Part shown: piece after piece, positions 19,909 through 28,215 of the stretch
How positions within the stretch are numbered: the first letter of the stretch is position 1
Layout of the letters: each line of letters begins with the position of its first letter
Assembly: GCF_020524285.1 (NCBI RefSeq)
Contig: NZ_JAIVKX010000009.1
Location: forward strand, 124,001-188,000
Source of the DNA: Alloyangia pacifica
GTDB lineage: Bacteria > Pseudomonadota > Alphaproteobacteria > Rhodobacterales > Rhodobacteraceae
Length of the DNA: 64,000 nt
Direction of reading: 5' to 3'
Notes under the pieces: generated by a model
Told to the model about the DNA's origin: nothing
Databases searched by the model: none
What the model saw: the letters and a program-made list of their open reading frames with translations, nothing else
Position numbers and translations under genes: made by a program

Positions 19909-20739
19909 CTAGCCCTCGGGCACGCTCAGCGCCTCGGCCACAGCCGTGACCGGCAGGTCGAGCCAGGTGACGCCCGTGTCCTCGAGGAACCTCTGCTCCA
20001 TCCGGGTGAGCGGGCCCGGCATCACTGCCACGTGCCCCTGCCCCGAGCGCTTGGCGATCTGCCGGGCGAAGATGCGCAGCATCTGGTCGTCGAAACGGCA
20101 GCCGAGGAAGAGGAAGGGCTTGCCCGTGCGCCGCGCCTGCACCTCTTCGGGAATGGGGCGTTGGATGTCGATCTCGGTCAGCACCTCGACGTAATCGCTG
20201 TCGGACATGAGATACGACGACCCTGCCCGCGCGATCCCGTGCGGCTTGTAGAGCAGCGTCTCCCATGCCGGATCGGCGGTCTCGACCTGCTGCCCGGCGC
20301 TGTCATAGGCGCGGGTGAAGATGTCGATCCATTCGCCGTTGCGGCTGACGCCCTGCACCAGTCCCCAGTTACCGCCCGTCCCGAAGGCCCGAAGCAGCCC
20401 GTCGTCGTACCAGGTGTCCACCACCATCGGCGGGCGCACCCGCGCCAGCCAGTCGTGCACCGGGTTGGGTTGCGTCGCGGGCGCGTCGAAGGCCTCGATG
20501 ACAATCTTGTCGAGCGTGGCGCGGAACTTCCGGCTCTCGACGTATTGCGCCACCGACCACAGGTTGCCCGAGGCGCGGCGCGGCGCGCGCACCTGCGCCT
20601 CGATCAGCGCGCAGAGCGCGGCGGGGGTGGTCGGGGCCGCGCCGCCCGAGAGCGCCGAGACCTCGGGCCCGAGATAGGCGATGCGTTTTCCGGCGGCGAC
20701 CTCGTTCATCGCCTGTTCGAGCTGGTCGAGCGCATTCAT
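19909..20739 (-). CDS. SIR2-like protein, last gene of the nifB operon
   Basis: 276 residues with the outline of a SIR2_2-type Rossmann domain: KRIAYLGPEVSALSGG near residue 18, where classical sirtuins have GAGxS, NPVHDWLARVRPP near 92, and KPFLFLGCRFDDQMLRIFAR near 208, the FLG(Y/C)xFxDxxLR block of SIR2-like NAD-binding proteins. No sirtuin Zn-binding Cys set is visible. It starts three bases after nifT ends and shares its strand, so it should be NifA-regulated with nifB. Similar genes occur beside nifZ/nifT in some diazotrophs, but I know of no established role; NAD binding or hydrolysis is inferred. Confidence 0.65.
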   Translation of the reverse strand: MNALDQLEQAMNEVAAGKRIAYLGPEVSALSGGAAPTTPAALCALIEAQVRAPRRASGNLWSVAQYVESRKFRATLDKIVIEAFDAPATQPNPVHDWLARVRPPMVVDTWYDDGLLRAFGTGGNWGLVQGVSRNGEWIDIFTRAYDSAGQQVETADPAWETLLYKPHGIARAGSSYLMSDSDYVEVLTEIDIQRPIPEEVQARRTGKPFLFLGCRFDDQMLRIFARQIAKRSGQGHVAVMPGPLTRMEQRFLEDTGVTWLDLPVTAVAEALSVPEG

Positions 20740-20742
20740 CTG

Positions 20743-20961
20743 TCAGTCCTCCTCTGCGGTGGTGAGCCGGCGCGCATCCACGGTGATCGGCAGCTTCGGC
20801 GGCTCGTCGAAAGCGGGCATGGCAAAGACCCAGCCGTTGGCCAGCTTCGCCCAGCCTCCCCAGAGCCCGTCCTTCTCGGTCTCGACGACCATCTCCTCGA
20901 GGTCCTTCTTGGGCACGTAGGCCTCGATGCCCTTGGCGGTTTCGCGGATCATGACCTTCAT
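20743..20961 (-). CDS. nifT: NifT/FixU nitrogen fixation protein
   Basis: 72 residues matching the small NifT/FixU family: MKVMIRETAKGIEAYVPKKD at the start and GLWGGWAKLANGWVF in the middle. NifT is a conserved but dispensable nif product of unknown biochemistry. Its ATG overlaps the stop of nifZ by four bases (20958-20961), giving translational coupling, and the SIR2-like gene follows. Confidence 0.9.
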   Translation of the reverse strand: MKVMIRETAKGIEAYVPKKDLEEMVVETEKDGLWGGWAKLANGWVFAMPAFDEPPKLPITVDARRLTTAEED

Positions 20962-21299
20962 TCGGCGGCCTCCTGTGCGGATCGGGTGACGATGTGGGAT
21001 TGCAGCGCGTCGGGATTGTCCTGCCGCCGCAGCAGCGGTCCCTCGGGGGTCAGCTCGCGCTCGCGCATGCCGACGATGCTGGCGCGGTCGACGAAATCGA
21101 CGGCGTAGATGTAGAACTGCTGCAGGAAGACGCCGATGTCGCGCACGTAGCCGACGTCGCCCTTGCGGACCACGGTTTCGCCGATTTCCTTGCCGGCCAT
21201 GGTACCGTCGTTCTTGATGTTCTTCTTCGAGATCACCTTGTCGCCCGGCATGTAGGCCGGGTCGCGGTAGACCTCGATCTCGCGGTCGTCGGTGGACAT
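20958..21299 (-). CDS. nifZ: NifZ, nitrogenase P-cluster maturation protein
   Basis: 113 residues with the NifZ core: DPAYMPGDKVISKKNIKNDG near residues 13-32, then VVRKGDVGYVRDIGVFLQQFYIYAV near 43-67. NifZ assists formation of the second P-cluster of the MoFe protein in studied diazotrophs. Start overlaps the stop of the LRV Fe-S gene by one base, in the order nifB-fdxN-LRV-nifZ-nifT. Confidence 0.9.
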   Translation of the reverse strand: MSTDDREIEVYRDPAYMPGDKVISKKNIKNDGTMAGKEIGETVVRKGDVGYVRDIGVFLQQFYIYAVDFVDRASIVGMRERELTPEGPLLRRQDNPDALQSHIVTRSAQEAAE

Positions 21300-22042
21300 C
21301 AGGCGCCCTCCCTCAGTTGCGCGAGCCGCGCGGCGGCGGTCTCGCGGATGATGTCTTCGGGGTCTTCGAGCAACGCCTGCACATCTGCGGCAGAGCCGCC
21401 CTCGGCGACCACGTGGCGCACCCGCATGTCGTCATCGCCGGCAAAGAGCCCCGGTCGCCGCAGCGCCGCCTCGCGCCGCACCAGCGGATCCGGATCGGCG
21501 CGGAAGCGGTCGAGCCAGCCCTCGCCCACACGCCGCGCGACGATGCGGCGGATCTCGGGGTCAGCATCGCCGATCATCATCGGCAGCATTCCCGGCTCCG
21601 CCCGCCGTGCCACGATCGAGCGCACGTAGCCGTCCGCGTCCGCCGCCATCGGCAGCAGCTGCTCGCGATGCAGCCGATGCGCCACGGCGATGCGCACGCG
21701 GCGGTCGGGGTCCTTGATGCGCCGCTCGGCATGGGCGGGCGGCAGGCGCAGGATCGCCATGGCGCGCACCCCGGCATCCGCGTCCGACAGCAGCCGCGGC
21801 AGGCGGAAGACCGAGGCCACCCGCGCGGCATTCATCCGCGTCTCGAAATAGGGGTGGCTCAGGCACATGTCCGCAAGGTCGGGGTTGAGCAGGAAGAACC
21901 GTTCGATCCGCTTGGCATAGCGTTCATGAGCGCAGGCCCAGCCCTGCCCGCACTGGCCAAGGTCGAGCCGCGTGCGGAAGCGGCAGGCGGCGCAATCGAG
22001 CGCCTCCCCCTGCCAGTCGACCGGTGCCGGACCCTCGGGCAT
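21299..22042 (-). CDS. 4Fe-4S leucine-rich-repeat-variant (LRV) protein
   Basis: 247 residues. The N-terminus has four Cys (C17, C20, C31, C37) in CAACRFRTRLDLGQCGQGWA-type spacing, the LRV Fe-S domain. About seven to eight 24-residue helical repeats follow, with recurring D-P/A-D-x-x-(I/V)-R-x-x-(I/V)-A-R, for example DPDRRVRIAVAHRL and DADPEIRRIVARRV. This matches the Azotobacter vinelandii LRV protein, an Fe-S plus HEAT-like architecture encoded near nifB-fdxN. It lies three bases past the fdxN stop. Function is not established; a docking or assembly role at NifB/nitrogenase is an inference. Confidence 0.85.
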   Translation of the reverse strand: MPEGPAPVDWQGEALDCAACRFRTRLDLGQCGQGWACAHERYAKRIERFFLLNPDLADMCLSHPYFETRMNAARVASVFRLPRLLSDADAGVRAMAILRLPPAHAERRIKDPDRRVRIAVAHRLHREQLLPMAADADGYVRSIVARRAEPGMLPMMIGDADPEIRRIVARRVGEGWLDRFRADPDPLVRREAALRRPGLFAGDDDMRVRHVVAEGGSAADVQALLEDPEDIIRETAAARLAQLREGA

Positions 22043-22045
22043 CGC

Positions 22046-22240
22046 TCAGGCCGGCACGCAGGTTTCGGGGACCGGGCAGACCTCGGCGCATTGCGGGCGG
22101 TCGTAGTGGCCCTTGCACTCGGTGCAGAGCTCGGGGTCGATGATGTAGGTGTCGCTCTCGAAGAGGATCGCCGCGTTCGGGCACTCGAACTCGCAGGCGC
22201 CGCAGACGGTGCAGTTGCTCTGGATGATTTGCAGGGCCAT
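22046..22240 (-). CDS. fdxN: 2[4Fe-4S] ferredoxin FdxN
   Basis: 64 residues with two cluster motifs: [12 protein letters not shown] near residue 10 and a longer second motif, [18 protein letters not shown] near 39, the spacing of nif-linked 2[4Fe-4S] ferredoxins. In characterised systems FdxN donates electrons to nitrogenase or supports NifB. It lies 95 bases downstream of nifB on the same strand, in the nifB operon. Confidence 0.9.
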   Translation of the reverse strand: MALQIIQSNCTVCGACEFECPNAAILFESDTYIIDPELCTECKGHYDRPQCAEVCPVPETCVPA

Positions 22241-22335
22241 CTCTTGTCTCTCCTAATCCGTGGCTTTCGGGGCGTGGCTGGGATCCGGCGGATCGGGGCG
22301 GCGCGAGAGGGCTGCGCCGCGCGCCGGAGGATGCA

Positions 22336-23823
22336 TCAGGCGGTTTCGGCCTCGACCGCCGGCAGTCCACGCTTGGCGCGGTAGACGGCGGAGACGGCGG
22401 TCTCGATGTACTCGTAGGCGTGGTCCTGGATCGCCTCGATGCCGGCGGCGGCGAGGTCCTCGCGCGGGCAATCCCCGATCTTGGCGCAGAGGATGGTGTC
22501 GATCCCCTCCAGCGTCTTGATCACCAGCTCGAGCTTGTCCTCCTCGCCGTAGCCGCCGACGCAGTAGTTGTCGCAGCGGCGGTGGGTGACGAAGTTGACG
22601 CCCCGGGCATCCACCTCGAAGATCTGGAACTCGGTGGCATGGCCGAAGTGCTGGTTGATCCGCCCGCCGCCCTTGGTGGCGACGGCAATGAGCATCGGCG
22701 CGGCCTCTTCGGCGACGGCGGCATCGGTCTCGGCCCTGGCCACGGCGGCGGCGGCGCGGCGGTCCTCGCGTTCCTTGGCGACCCACTCCTTGTAGGTCTC
22801 GCGCTTGGCCGGGTCATAGGTCACCTCGTCGGGCACGAGGTCCATGGTGAACTCCTGCCCGCGATCCTCGCCGAGCAGCCCCACCGCATCGGCGCGGCAC
22901 TGGCGGCAGTGCTTCATCAGGTTCGCCCCGCCCGCGCAGGCATCCTGCAGCTTCTTCAGCTCGGCTGCGGTCGGGCCGCGCTGGCCTTCGAGGCCGAAGA
23001 CCGTGCCGTGCTCGGGCGCGGAAATCAGCGGCATGATATTGTGCAGGAAGGCGCCGCGCTTCTTCACCTCCTTGTTGACCTCGAGCAGGTGCTCGTCGTT
23101 GATCCCGGGGATCATCACCGAGTTCACCTTTACCAGGATGCCGCGCTCGTGCAGCATGTCGAGCGACTGCATCTGCCGCTCGTGCAGGAACTGCGAAGCC
23201 TCGAGCCCGGTGCGGCGCTTGTGCTCGTAGAAAATCCACGGGTAGATCTTCGTGCCGACCTCGGGGTCGATCATGTTGATGGTGAGGGTGACGTGGTCGA
23301 TGTTCATGTCCATCAGGTCATCGACGTGCTCGGGCAATGCGAGACCATTGGTCGACAGGCACAGCTTGATGTCGGGCAGCTGCTGGTGGACGAGCCGGAA
23401 GGTCTCGCGGGTCTTGCGCCAGTCGTAGGCGCTGTCGCCCGGCCCCGCGATGCCGAGCACCGAGAGCTGCGGGATCTCGTTGGCCACGGCGATCACCTTG
23501 CGCGCGGCGTTCTCCGGCGTGAGCCGCTCCGAGACCACGCCGGGGCGGCTTTCGTTGGCGCAGTCGTACTTGCGGTTGCAGTAGTTGCACTGGATGTTGC
23601 AGGCGGGCGCGACCGCCACGTGCATGCGCGCGAAATAATGGTGCGCCTCTTCCGAGTAGCAGGGGTGATCCTTGACCTTCTCCCAGGTGGCCGGGTCCAT
23701 GTCCTCGGGCGCGTCGGAGGAGCCGCAGGCCGACGACGAACAGCCGTCCGCCTCCATCGCCTTGGTCAACGTGTCTTTCGAGCCGACCGACAGGCCGTCG
23801 AGTGAGATGACATTTCCGGACAT
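22336..23823 (-). CDS. nifB: NifB, radical-SAM FeMo-cofactor precursor (NifB-co) synthase
   Basis: 495 residues. The radical-SAM cluster motif is CNIQCNYC with C75, C79 and C82; upstream HPCYSEEAHHYFARMH and downstream GPGDSAYDW are typical NifB blocks. CRQCRADAVGLLGEDR precedes an Ala/Glu-rich linker near 360-375. The C-terminal NifX/NafY-like domain (about 376-470) starts MLIAVATKGGGRINQHFGHA. The enzyme fuses two 4Fe-4S clusters with a SAM-derived carbide to make the 8Fe-9S-C core. Two-domain NifB (about 490-500 residues) is usual for proteobacteria. It heads its operon behind a sigma-54 promoter with a NifA site. Confidence 0.97.
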   Translation of the reverse strand: MSGNVISLDGLSVGSKDTLTKAMEADGCSSSACGSSDAPEDMDPATWEKVKDHPCYSEEAHHYFARMHVAVAPACNIQCNYCNRKYDCANESRPGVVSERLTPENAARKVIAVANEIPQLSVLGIAGPGDSAYDWRKTRETFRLVHQQLPDIKLCLSTNGLALPEHVDDLMDMNIDHVTLTINMIDPEVGTKIYPWIFYEHKRRTGLEASQFLHERQMQSLDMLHERGILVKVNSVMIPGINDEHLLEVNKEVKKRGAFLHNIMPLISAPEHGTVFGLEGQRGPTAAELKKLQDACAGGANLMKHCRQCRADAVGLLGEDRGQEFTMDLVPDEVTYDPAKRETYKEWVAKEREDRRAAAAVARAETDAAVAEEAAPMLIAVATKGGGRINQHFGHATEFQIFEVDARGVNFVTHRRCDNYCVGGYGEEDKLELVIKTLEGIDTILCAKIGDCPREDLAAAGIEAIQDHAYEYIETAVSAVYRAKRGLPAVEAETA

Positions 23824-23867
23824 GGCGCATCCTCGCTGTTGGGGTCTGGCTAACTAGGCAGGGAGGA

Positions 23868-23882
23868 GCAAGGAGCGTGCCA
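23868..23882 (-). promoter_or_regulatory. Sigma-54 (-24/-12) promoter of nifB
   Basis: On the minus strand the sequence is TGGCACGCTCCTTGC, matching TGGCACG-N4-TTGC exactly. It lies 45 bases upstream of the nifB start; transcription should begin about 12 bases past the -12 element. Confidence 0.92.
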
Positions 23883-23922
23883 TGTGCTGCACCGGGGTTT
23901 CCGCGGCATTGGCGCGGCGGTT

Positions 23923-23938
23923 TGTCGGGTTGGGCACA
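23923..23938 (-). promoter_or_regulatory. NifA upstream activator site of nifB
   Basis: Perfect TGT-N10-ACA palindrome. Its centre is about 75 bases before the expected nifB start of transcription, the shortest distance among the sites seen here. Confidence 0.85.
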
Positions 23939-24027
23939 AAGCGGTGCGACAAAAGCGTGGGGCGGTGCAACACGCGCCGGGCAAAGATGCGAAACGGTCA
24001 AATCCAAACCGCTGCCCCGCAAAAGCA

Positions 24028-24064
24028 AAGCGCGCGGCCCGGGAGAGAGGGTGGCCGCGCGCTT
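24028..24064 (-). terminator. Terminator of nifA
   Basis: A perfect 12-bp stem (AAGCGCGCGGCC / GGCCGCGCGCTT) with a 13-base loop, 25 bases after the nifA stop. On the minus strand it is followed by TGCTTTTGC. It separates nifA transcription from the nifB promoter region. Confidence 0.85.
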
Positions 24065-24088
24065 CAGCGCCCCGGGGAGGCGCCGGGA

Positions 24089-25837
24089 TCAGATGCGGCG
24101 CACCTCGATCCCGTGTTTCTGCAGCGCATAGGCCACCTGCCGGGGGGTCATCCCCAGCAGCCGCGCCGCCTTGGCCTGCACCCAGCCCGCCTCTTCCATG
24201 GCCGCGATCAGCTCCTCGCGGGCGGTATTGGCGGTCTTGCGGCGCGGGAAGGTGTCGGCGGGCTCCACACGCTCGGGCGGCGCGGCGCGCTCGGGGCGGC
24301 GGATCGAGGGCGTCACCACCCGCCCCACCGCCAGCCCGCCGATCGGCGAGGCCCCCTCCTGCAGCCGCCACAGCTCGGCCGAGAGGCACGAGCCCTGGTT
24401 GCAGGCCAGCTCGCCGCCCAGAACGATCTCCCCGTCGGACAGCGCGGCGGCGCGGCTCACGCAGTTCTCCAACTCGCGCACGTTGCCGGGGAAGTTGCAC
24501 TTGCAGATCGTCTCGAAGGCATCGTCGGCAAAGCGCACGTTGGTGCCGTTCTGATCGTTGAACTGGTCGAGGAAGAGCTGCGCGAGGGGCCGAATGTCGC
24601 CCTTGCGGTCGCGCAGTGGCGGCAGGACGATCGGCACCACGCAGATGCGGAAGTAGAGGTCGGCCCGGAACTCGCCGCGCGCCACCGCATCCTCGAGATC
24701 GCGGTTGGTGGCGGCGACGATGCGGGTGTCGACCTTGACGGTCTTGGTGCCGCCGACCCGCTCGAACTCGCCCTCCTGCAGCACCCGCAGCAGCTTGGTC
24801 TGGAAGGTCGGGCTGATCTCGCCGATCTCGTCGAGGAAGAGCGTGCCGCCATCGGCCAGCTCGAAACGTCCCTTCTTCAACGCATTGGCCCCGGTGAAGG
24901 CGCCCTTCTCGTGACCGAAGAGCTCCGATTCAAGCAAGGTCTCCGACAGCGCCGCGCAGTTGACCCGGATGAACGGCCCGCGGTGGCGCTCGGACTGCGA
25001 GTGCACCGCGCGGGCGAAAAGCTCCTTGCCCGTGCCGCTCTCGCCGCGCAGCAGCACCGGCGTGTTGGTGCCCGCCACGCGCTTGACCTGCGCGACCACG
25101 TCGACGATCGCCGGGCTGTCGCCGATGATCCCCTCGAGCGAGATCGGCACCTCCGCCGGTCTGCGCTCGGTGGCGCTCTGCAGCATCCGCCGGGTGTCCT
25201 CCAGCGCGCGCTCGCGGTCGCGGGCGATGCGACGGCGGAAGCGCAGCGCCTGTTCCAGCAGCGAGGCGACCATGGTCAGCACCCGCACGTCCAGATCCGA
25301 CATCCCCGCCCGCGCATCCGCATGGCTGCGGTAGGCACAGAGGATGCCGAGCACGAAATGGCTCTGTTCCGGATCGCGCAGCGGCACGGCGACCAGCGTC
25401 TGCCCCTCGCCGCGCAGCCGCGGCGGCACCGCCTCTGGGCCGAATTCCTCGGCCACGTCGAAGGAGACCAGCGGCACCCCCGAGCGGAAGACGATCCGCG
25501 CCACCGCATCGGGCAGCACCTCGGAAGGCGGCGCGTCCGCATCGCGGGCAAAGGCAGTGGCTGCGATCTGGTAGGGGTTCACCACGCCCGTCACCGGCTG
25601 CGCCCCCGGCTCGGTGAGCAGCGCCAGCACCGCGTGGCGCAGGTCCAGGAAGGACGACAGCACGTTGAGGATGCTCGGCACCACGTCGATCGGGTCGGGC
25701 GCGGTGGCAAAGGTCTTGGCGATCTCGTAGATCGCGTCGAGCGCCAGCCGGTCGCGCGGCGGGCCGGCCTGCATCGCCTCCGCACGGCCCTGTTTCAGGC
25801 GTCCCGAGGTCGTCTCCGTCGATACTGCTTCATTCAT
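24089..25837 (-). CDS. nifA: NifA, sigma-54-dependent activator of nif genes (redox-sensitive type)
   Basis: 582 residues: N-terminal GAF domain (about 35-190), AAA+ domain (about 233-475) with Walker A GESGTGKE at 265-272, the sigma-54 contact loop GAFTGAN at 312-318 and Walker [12 protein letters not shown] at 330-340, then a C-terminal helix-turn-helix ([20 protein letters not shown]). At the end of the AAA+ domain and in the linker, C447, C459, C479 and C484 form exactly C-x11-C-x19-C-x4-C, the signature of NifA proteins inactivated by oxygen without NifL. Target sites (TGT-N10-ACA) occur at nifB, iscA, nifE and fdxC/rnfA. No good sigma-54 promoter is seen for nifA itself. Confidence 0.96.
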   Translation of the reverse strand: MNEAVSTETTSGRLKQGRAEAMQAGPPRDRLALDAIYEIAKTFATAPDPIDVVPSILNVLSSFLDLRHAVLALLTEPGAQPVTGVVNPYQIAATAFARDADAPPSEVLPDAVARIVFRSGVPLVSFDVAEEFGPEAVPPRLRGEGQTLVAVPLRDPEQSHFVLGILCAYRSHADARAGMSDLDVRVLTMVASLLEQALRFRRRIARDRERALEDTRRMLQSATERRPAEVPISLEGIIGDSPAIVDVVAQVKRVAGTNTPVLLRGESGTGKELFARAVHSQSERHRGPFIRVNCAALSETLLESELFGHEKGAFTGANALKKGRFELADGGTLFLDEIGEISPTFQTKLLRVLQEGEFERVGGTKTVKVDTRIVAATNRDLEDAVARGEFRADLYFRICVVPIVLPPLRDRKGDIRPLAQLFLDQFNDQNGTNVRFADDAFETICKCNFPGNVRELENCVSRAAALSDGEIVLGGELACNQGSCLSAELWRLQEGASPIGGLAVGRVVTPSIRRPERAAPPERVEPADTFPRRKTANTAREELIAAMEEAGWVQAKAARLLGMTPRQVAYALQKHGIEVRRI

Positions 25838-26075
25838 CGTGAGGCCTCGCTTTCGCTCGCTGGGTCCCCTTCGGTTGCGTCACGGGACGGTCTCCCGGCG
25901 CGGCGGCGCTCAATTTCGCCTTTCGAGGAAGGGTAGCAGCATCCACTCGCCTCGGGGCACCGCCGCGCGCTGCTTGGCACGATTGATGCGGCCGCAAGCG
26001 TCTCGGGCGCGCGAAATGCGCAAGGTTTCGGCAGTGGCGCCGCAATAGCGGCCCATCTGACGACAACAAAGTGAA

Positions 26076-26093
26076 ATGGTCACATATGGTCAC
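26076..26093. promoter_or_regulatory. Phased direct repeat upstream of nifA (possible operator)
   Basis: ATGGTCAC occurs twice, starting at 26076 and 26086, exactly one helical turn apart, in the 275-base gap between rpoN and nifA. Tandem half-sites at 10-bp spacing often bind a regulator dimer. No known motif is matched and nothing else shows function. Confidence 0.3.
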
Positions 26094-26112
26094 GGGGAGA
26101 ATCGGCGCCCCC

Positions 26113-27396
26113 TCAGGCATCCATGGCTCTGCGGCGGCGCTCGTAGGAGGAGCCAAGTCCAAGTACTGAACGGTATTTTGCTACCGTACGCCGGGCGATG
26201 CGCAGCCCCGAGCGCTGCGCGAGAGAGACGATGGCATCGTCGCTGAGCGGCTCCCGGGGGTTCTCGGCGCCGACCACGCGCTGCACGAAATCCATGGCAC
26301 TGTCGCGCGAGACCGCCTCGCCCCCGGCCCCCGCGACGGGGCGCGAGAAGAAGGCGCGCAGCGGCAGCGCGCGGCCCGGCGTCTGGATCATCCGCCCCGA
26401 GACCGCGCGGCTGACGGTCGAGGGATGCACGCCGAGCTCCCCGGCCACGTCATCCAGCGTCAGCGGCGTCAGGTAGGCCGGCCCGCGGTCGAGGAACTGC
26501 CCCTGCCGCGCGACCAGCACGGCGGCGGTGCGCAGCAGCGTGTCGCCGCGGCGTTCCAGCGCCAGCGCCAGGGCCCGCGCCTCCGACAGCGCCCGGCGGC
26601 GCTGCTTGCGGGCCTCGGCGTCGATCTTGCCGTCGGGCAGCCGCTCCTCCTGGACCTTGATCGTCGGCGTGGTGGCGCGGTTCAGCTCGACGGTCCAGCC
26701 ATCCGCGCCGCGCGTCGCCACCAGATCGGGCGGGAAGACCGGCGCGGGCGTGTGCTCGAAGGCCAGCCCCGGCTTGGGGTTGAGCCCACGGATCTGCGCC
26801 ACGATCTCGGGGATGTCGCGTGGCTCGCAATCGCAGAGGTCGGCCAGTTCCTTGGTCCGCCCCTCGCCGAGCAGCTCGAGGTTGGCGATCAGCGTCTCGA
26901 CCTCCCAAGTGAGCAGGTCGGCCTCGCGCGCCTGGATCATCAGGCAATCCGACAGCGAGCGCGCGAATAGACCCGCGGGCTCGAAGCCCTGCAGCACCGC
27001 CAGCACCTGCTCGGCCTTGCTCTGCGGACAGCCCGCAAGCAGCGCGATGGTCTCCGGCGGCTGGCCGAGCCAGCCCGTCGGCTCCAGCGCCTCGGCGAAA
27101 TAGAGCGCGATCATCCGGTCGGCGGGCGTCTGAAACGCCAGCTCGATCTGCGCCACCACATGCGCCATCAGGCTCGGCCGGTCGGCGGCCACGGCGGCCA
27201 CCGCGTCGAACTCATCGCCGCCGCGCGCGGCAAAGGCGGAGGGCGGCGTGTAGGTGACGAAGGGATTGGACTCGGCCTTCTCGCGCAGGTGCTCCGACAG
27301 ATCCTGCGAGGCCATGCCGAGGATGGTGAGGGACTGGAGCATCTGCCCCCCCATCTGCATCGTCTGGCGTTGCGAAATCGTCTGGACGAATTCCAT
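26113..27396 (-). CDS. rpoN: RNA polymerase sigma-54 factor (nif-linked RpoN)
   Basis: 427 residues, shorter than the roughly 480-500 of enterobacterial RpoN, mainly through a reduced acidic region II. Region I is QRQTMQMGGQMLQSLTIL, rich in Gln/Leu as needed for activator response. The RpoN box ARRTVAKYR at about 401-409 recognises the -24 element, and HPSTVSRAVSGRM is the helix-turn-helix. It lies between modC and nifA within the nif region, like the nif-dedicated rpoN (nifR4) of Rhodobacter capsulatus. Whether a second rpoN exists elsewhere cannot be seen. Confidence 0.95.
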   Translation of the reverse strand: MEFVQTISQRQTMQMGGQMLQSLTILGMASQDLSEHLREKAESNPFVTYTPPSAFAARGGDEFDAVAAVAADRPSLMAHVVAQIELAFQTPADRMIALYFAEALEPTGWLGQPPETIALLAGCPQSKAEQVLAVLQGFEPAGLFARSLSDCLMIQAREADLLTWEVETLIANLELLGEGRTKELADLCDCEPRDIPEIVAQIRGLNPKPGLAFEHTPAPVFPPDLVATRGADGWTVELNRATTPTIKVQEERLPDGKIDAEARKQRRRALSEARALALALERRGDTLLRTAAVLVARQGQFLDRGPAYLTPLTLDDVAGELGVHPSTVSRAVSGRMIQTPGRALPLRAFFSRPVAGAGGEAVSRDSAMDFVQRVVGAENPREPLSDDAIVSLAQRSGLRIARRTVAKYRSVLGLGSSYERRRRAMDA

Positions 27397-27513
27397 GGGC
27401 CCTATCCTATCATGGCGTGCCCCCGGGGCGGCCCGGAGACGGCTGCGATCCGGCGCCCGCAGGGGCAGGCGCCGCGAAATTCGGCAATTGCCCGCACCGG
27501 GGCATTGTCCCTG

Positions 27514-28215
27514 TCAGCGCGCACAGCGCAGCCCCGCCGCAGGCGTCCTTGCGGCATAGGGCGCGCCGACACGGCCCTCCGAGGTCACCGAGACCACCCG
27601 GCCGTCCTGCATGGTCACCACCTGGTCGCAGAGCCGCCGAACCTCCTCGGGGGCATGCGAGATGTAGATCATCGGGATCTGCGTGCGCGCCTGCACCCGC
27701 GCGATCAGCTCCAGCGTGCGCGCCTTCAGCCCCGGATCGAGAGCCGAGACCGGCTCGTCGAGCAGCAGCAGCTCGGGCTCGGCCATCAGCGCGCGGGCGA
27801 TGGCGGCGCGCTGGCGCTCGCCGCCCGAAAGCCGCGCGGGCTTCGCGTCCAGAATATGCCCGATGTCGAGCGCCGCGATCACCTCGTCCCAGAACGCGGT
27901 GCTGACGTTGCGCGCGCCGTAGGCGAGGTTGCGCGCCACGCTCATGTGCGGAAACAGCAGCCCCTCCTGGAAGACCACGCCGATGCCGCGCCGGGCGGGC
28001 GGCACGTCGATGCCCGCCTCGCTGTGATAGAGCGCCCGGCCGCGCAGCGAGATGCAGCCGCGGGTGGGCCTGAGATGCCCGGCGAGGCAGGAAAACAGCG
28101 TCGACTTGCCCGAGCCCGAGCGCCCGATCAGCCCGGTGATCCCCCGCGCGGGCAGCGCGAGATCGACGTCGAGCACGAAGGCACCCTGCAGGTGGCGGAG
28201 ATGGATCTCGATCAT
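27514..28215 (-). CDS. modC: Molybdate ABC transporter ATPase ModC, lacking the TOBE/MOP domain
   Basis: 233 residues with one ABC ATPase domain: Walker A GLIGRSGSGKST near 28-39, Q-loop VVFQEGLLFPHMSV, signature RLSGGERQRAAIARAL and Walker B LLLLDEPVSALDP. Canonical ModC is about 350-360 residues with a C-terminal molybdate-binding TOBE domain; this one ends soon after the ATPase, so molybdate trans-inhibition through that domain is presumably absent. Its ATG overlaps the modB stop by ATGA at 28212-28215. Function assigned from modA-modB neighbours. Confidence 0.88.
   Translation of the reverse strand: MIEIHLRHLQGAFVLDVDLALPARGITGLIGRSGSGKSTLFSCLAGHLRPTRGCISLRGRALYHSEAGIDVPPARRGIGVVFQEGLLFPHMSVARNLAYGARNVSTAFWDEVIAALDIGHILDAKPARLSGGERQRAAIARALMAEPELLLLDEPVSALDPGLKARTLELIARVQARTQIPMIYISHAPEEVRRLCDQVVTMQDGRVVSVTSEGRVGAPYAARTPAAGLRCAR

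Noticed and set aside
25974-25988. Plus-strand TGGCACGATTGATGC with GG-N10-GC spacing, like a sigma-54 promoter
   Set aside because: The -12 reads ATGC rather than TTGC, and no plus-strand gene follows; both neighbours (nifA, rpoN) are on the minus strand.
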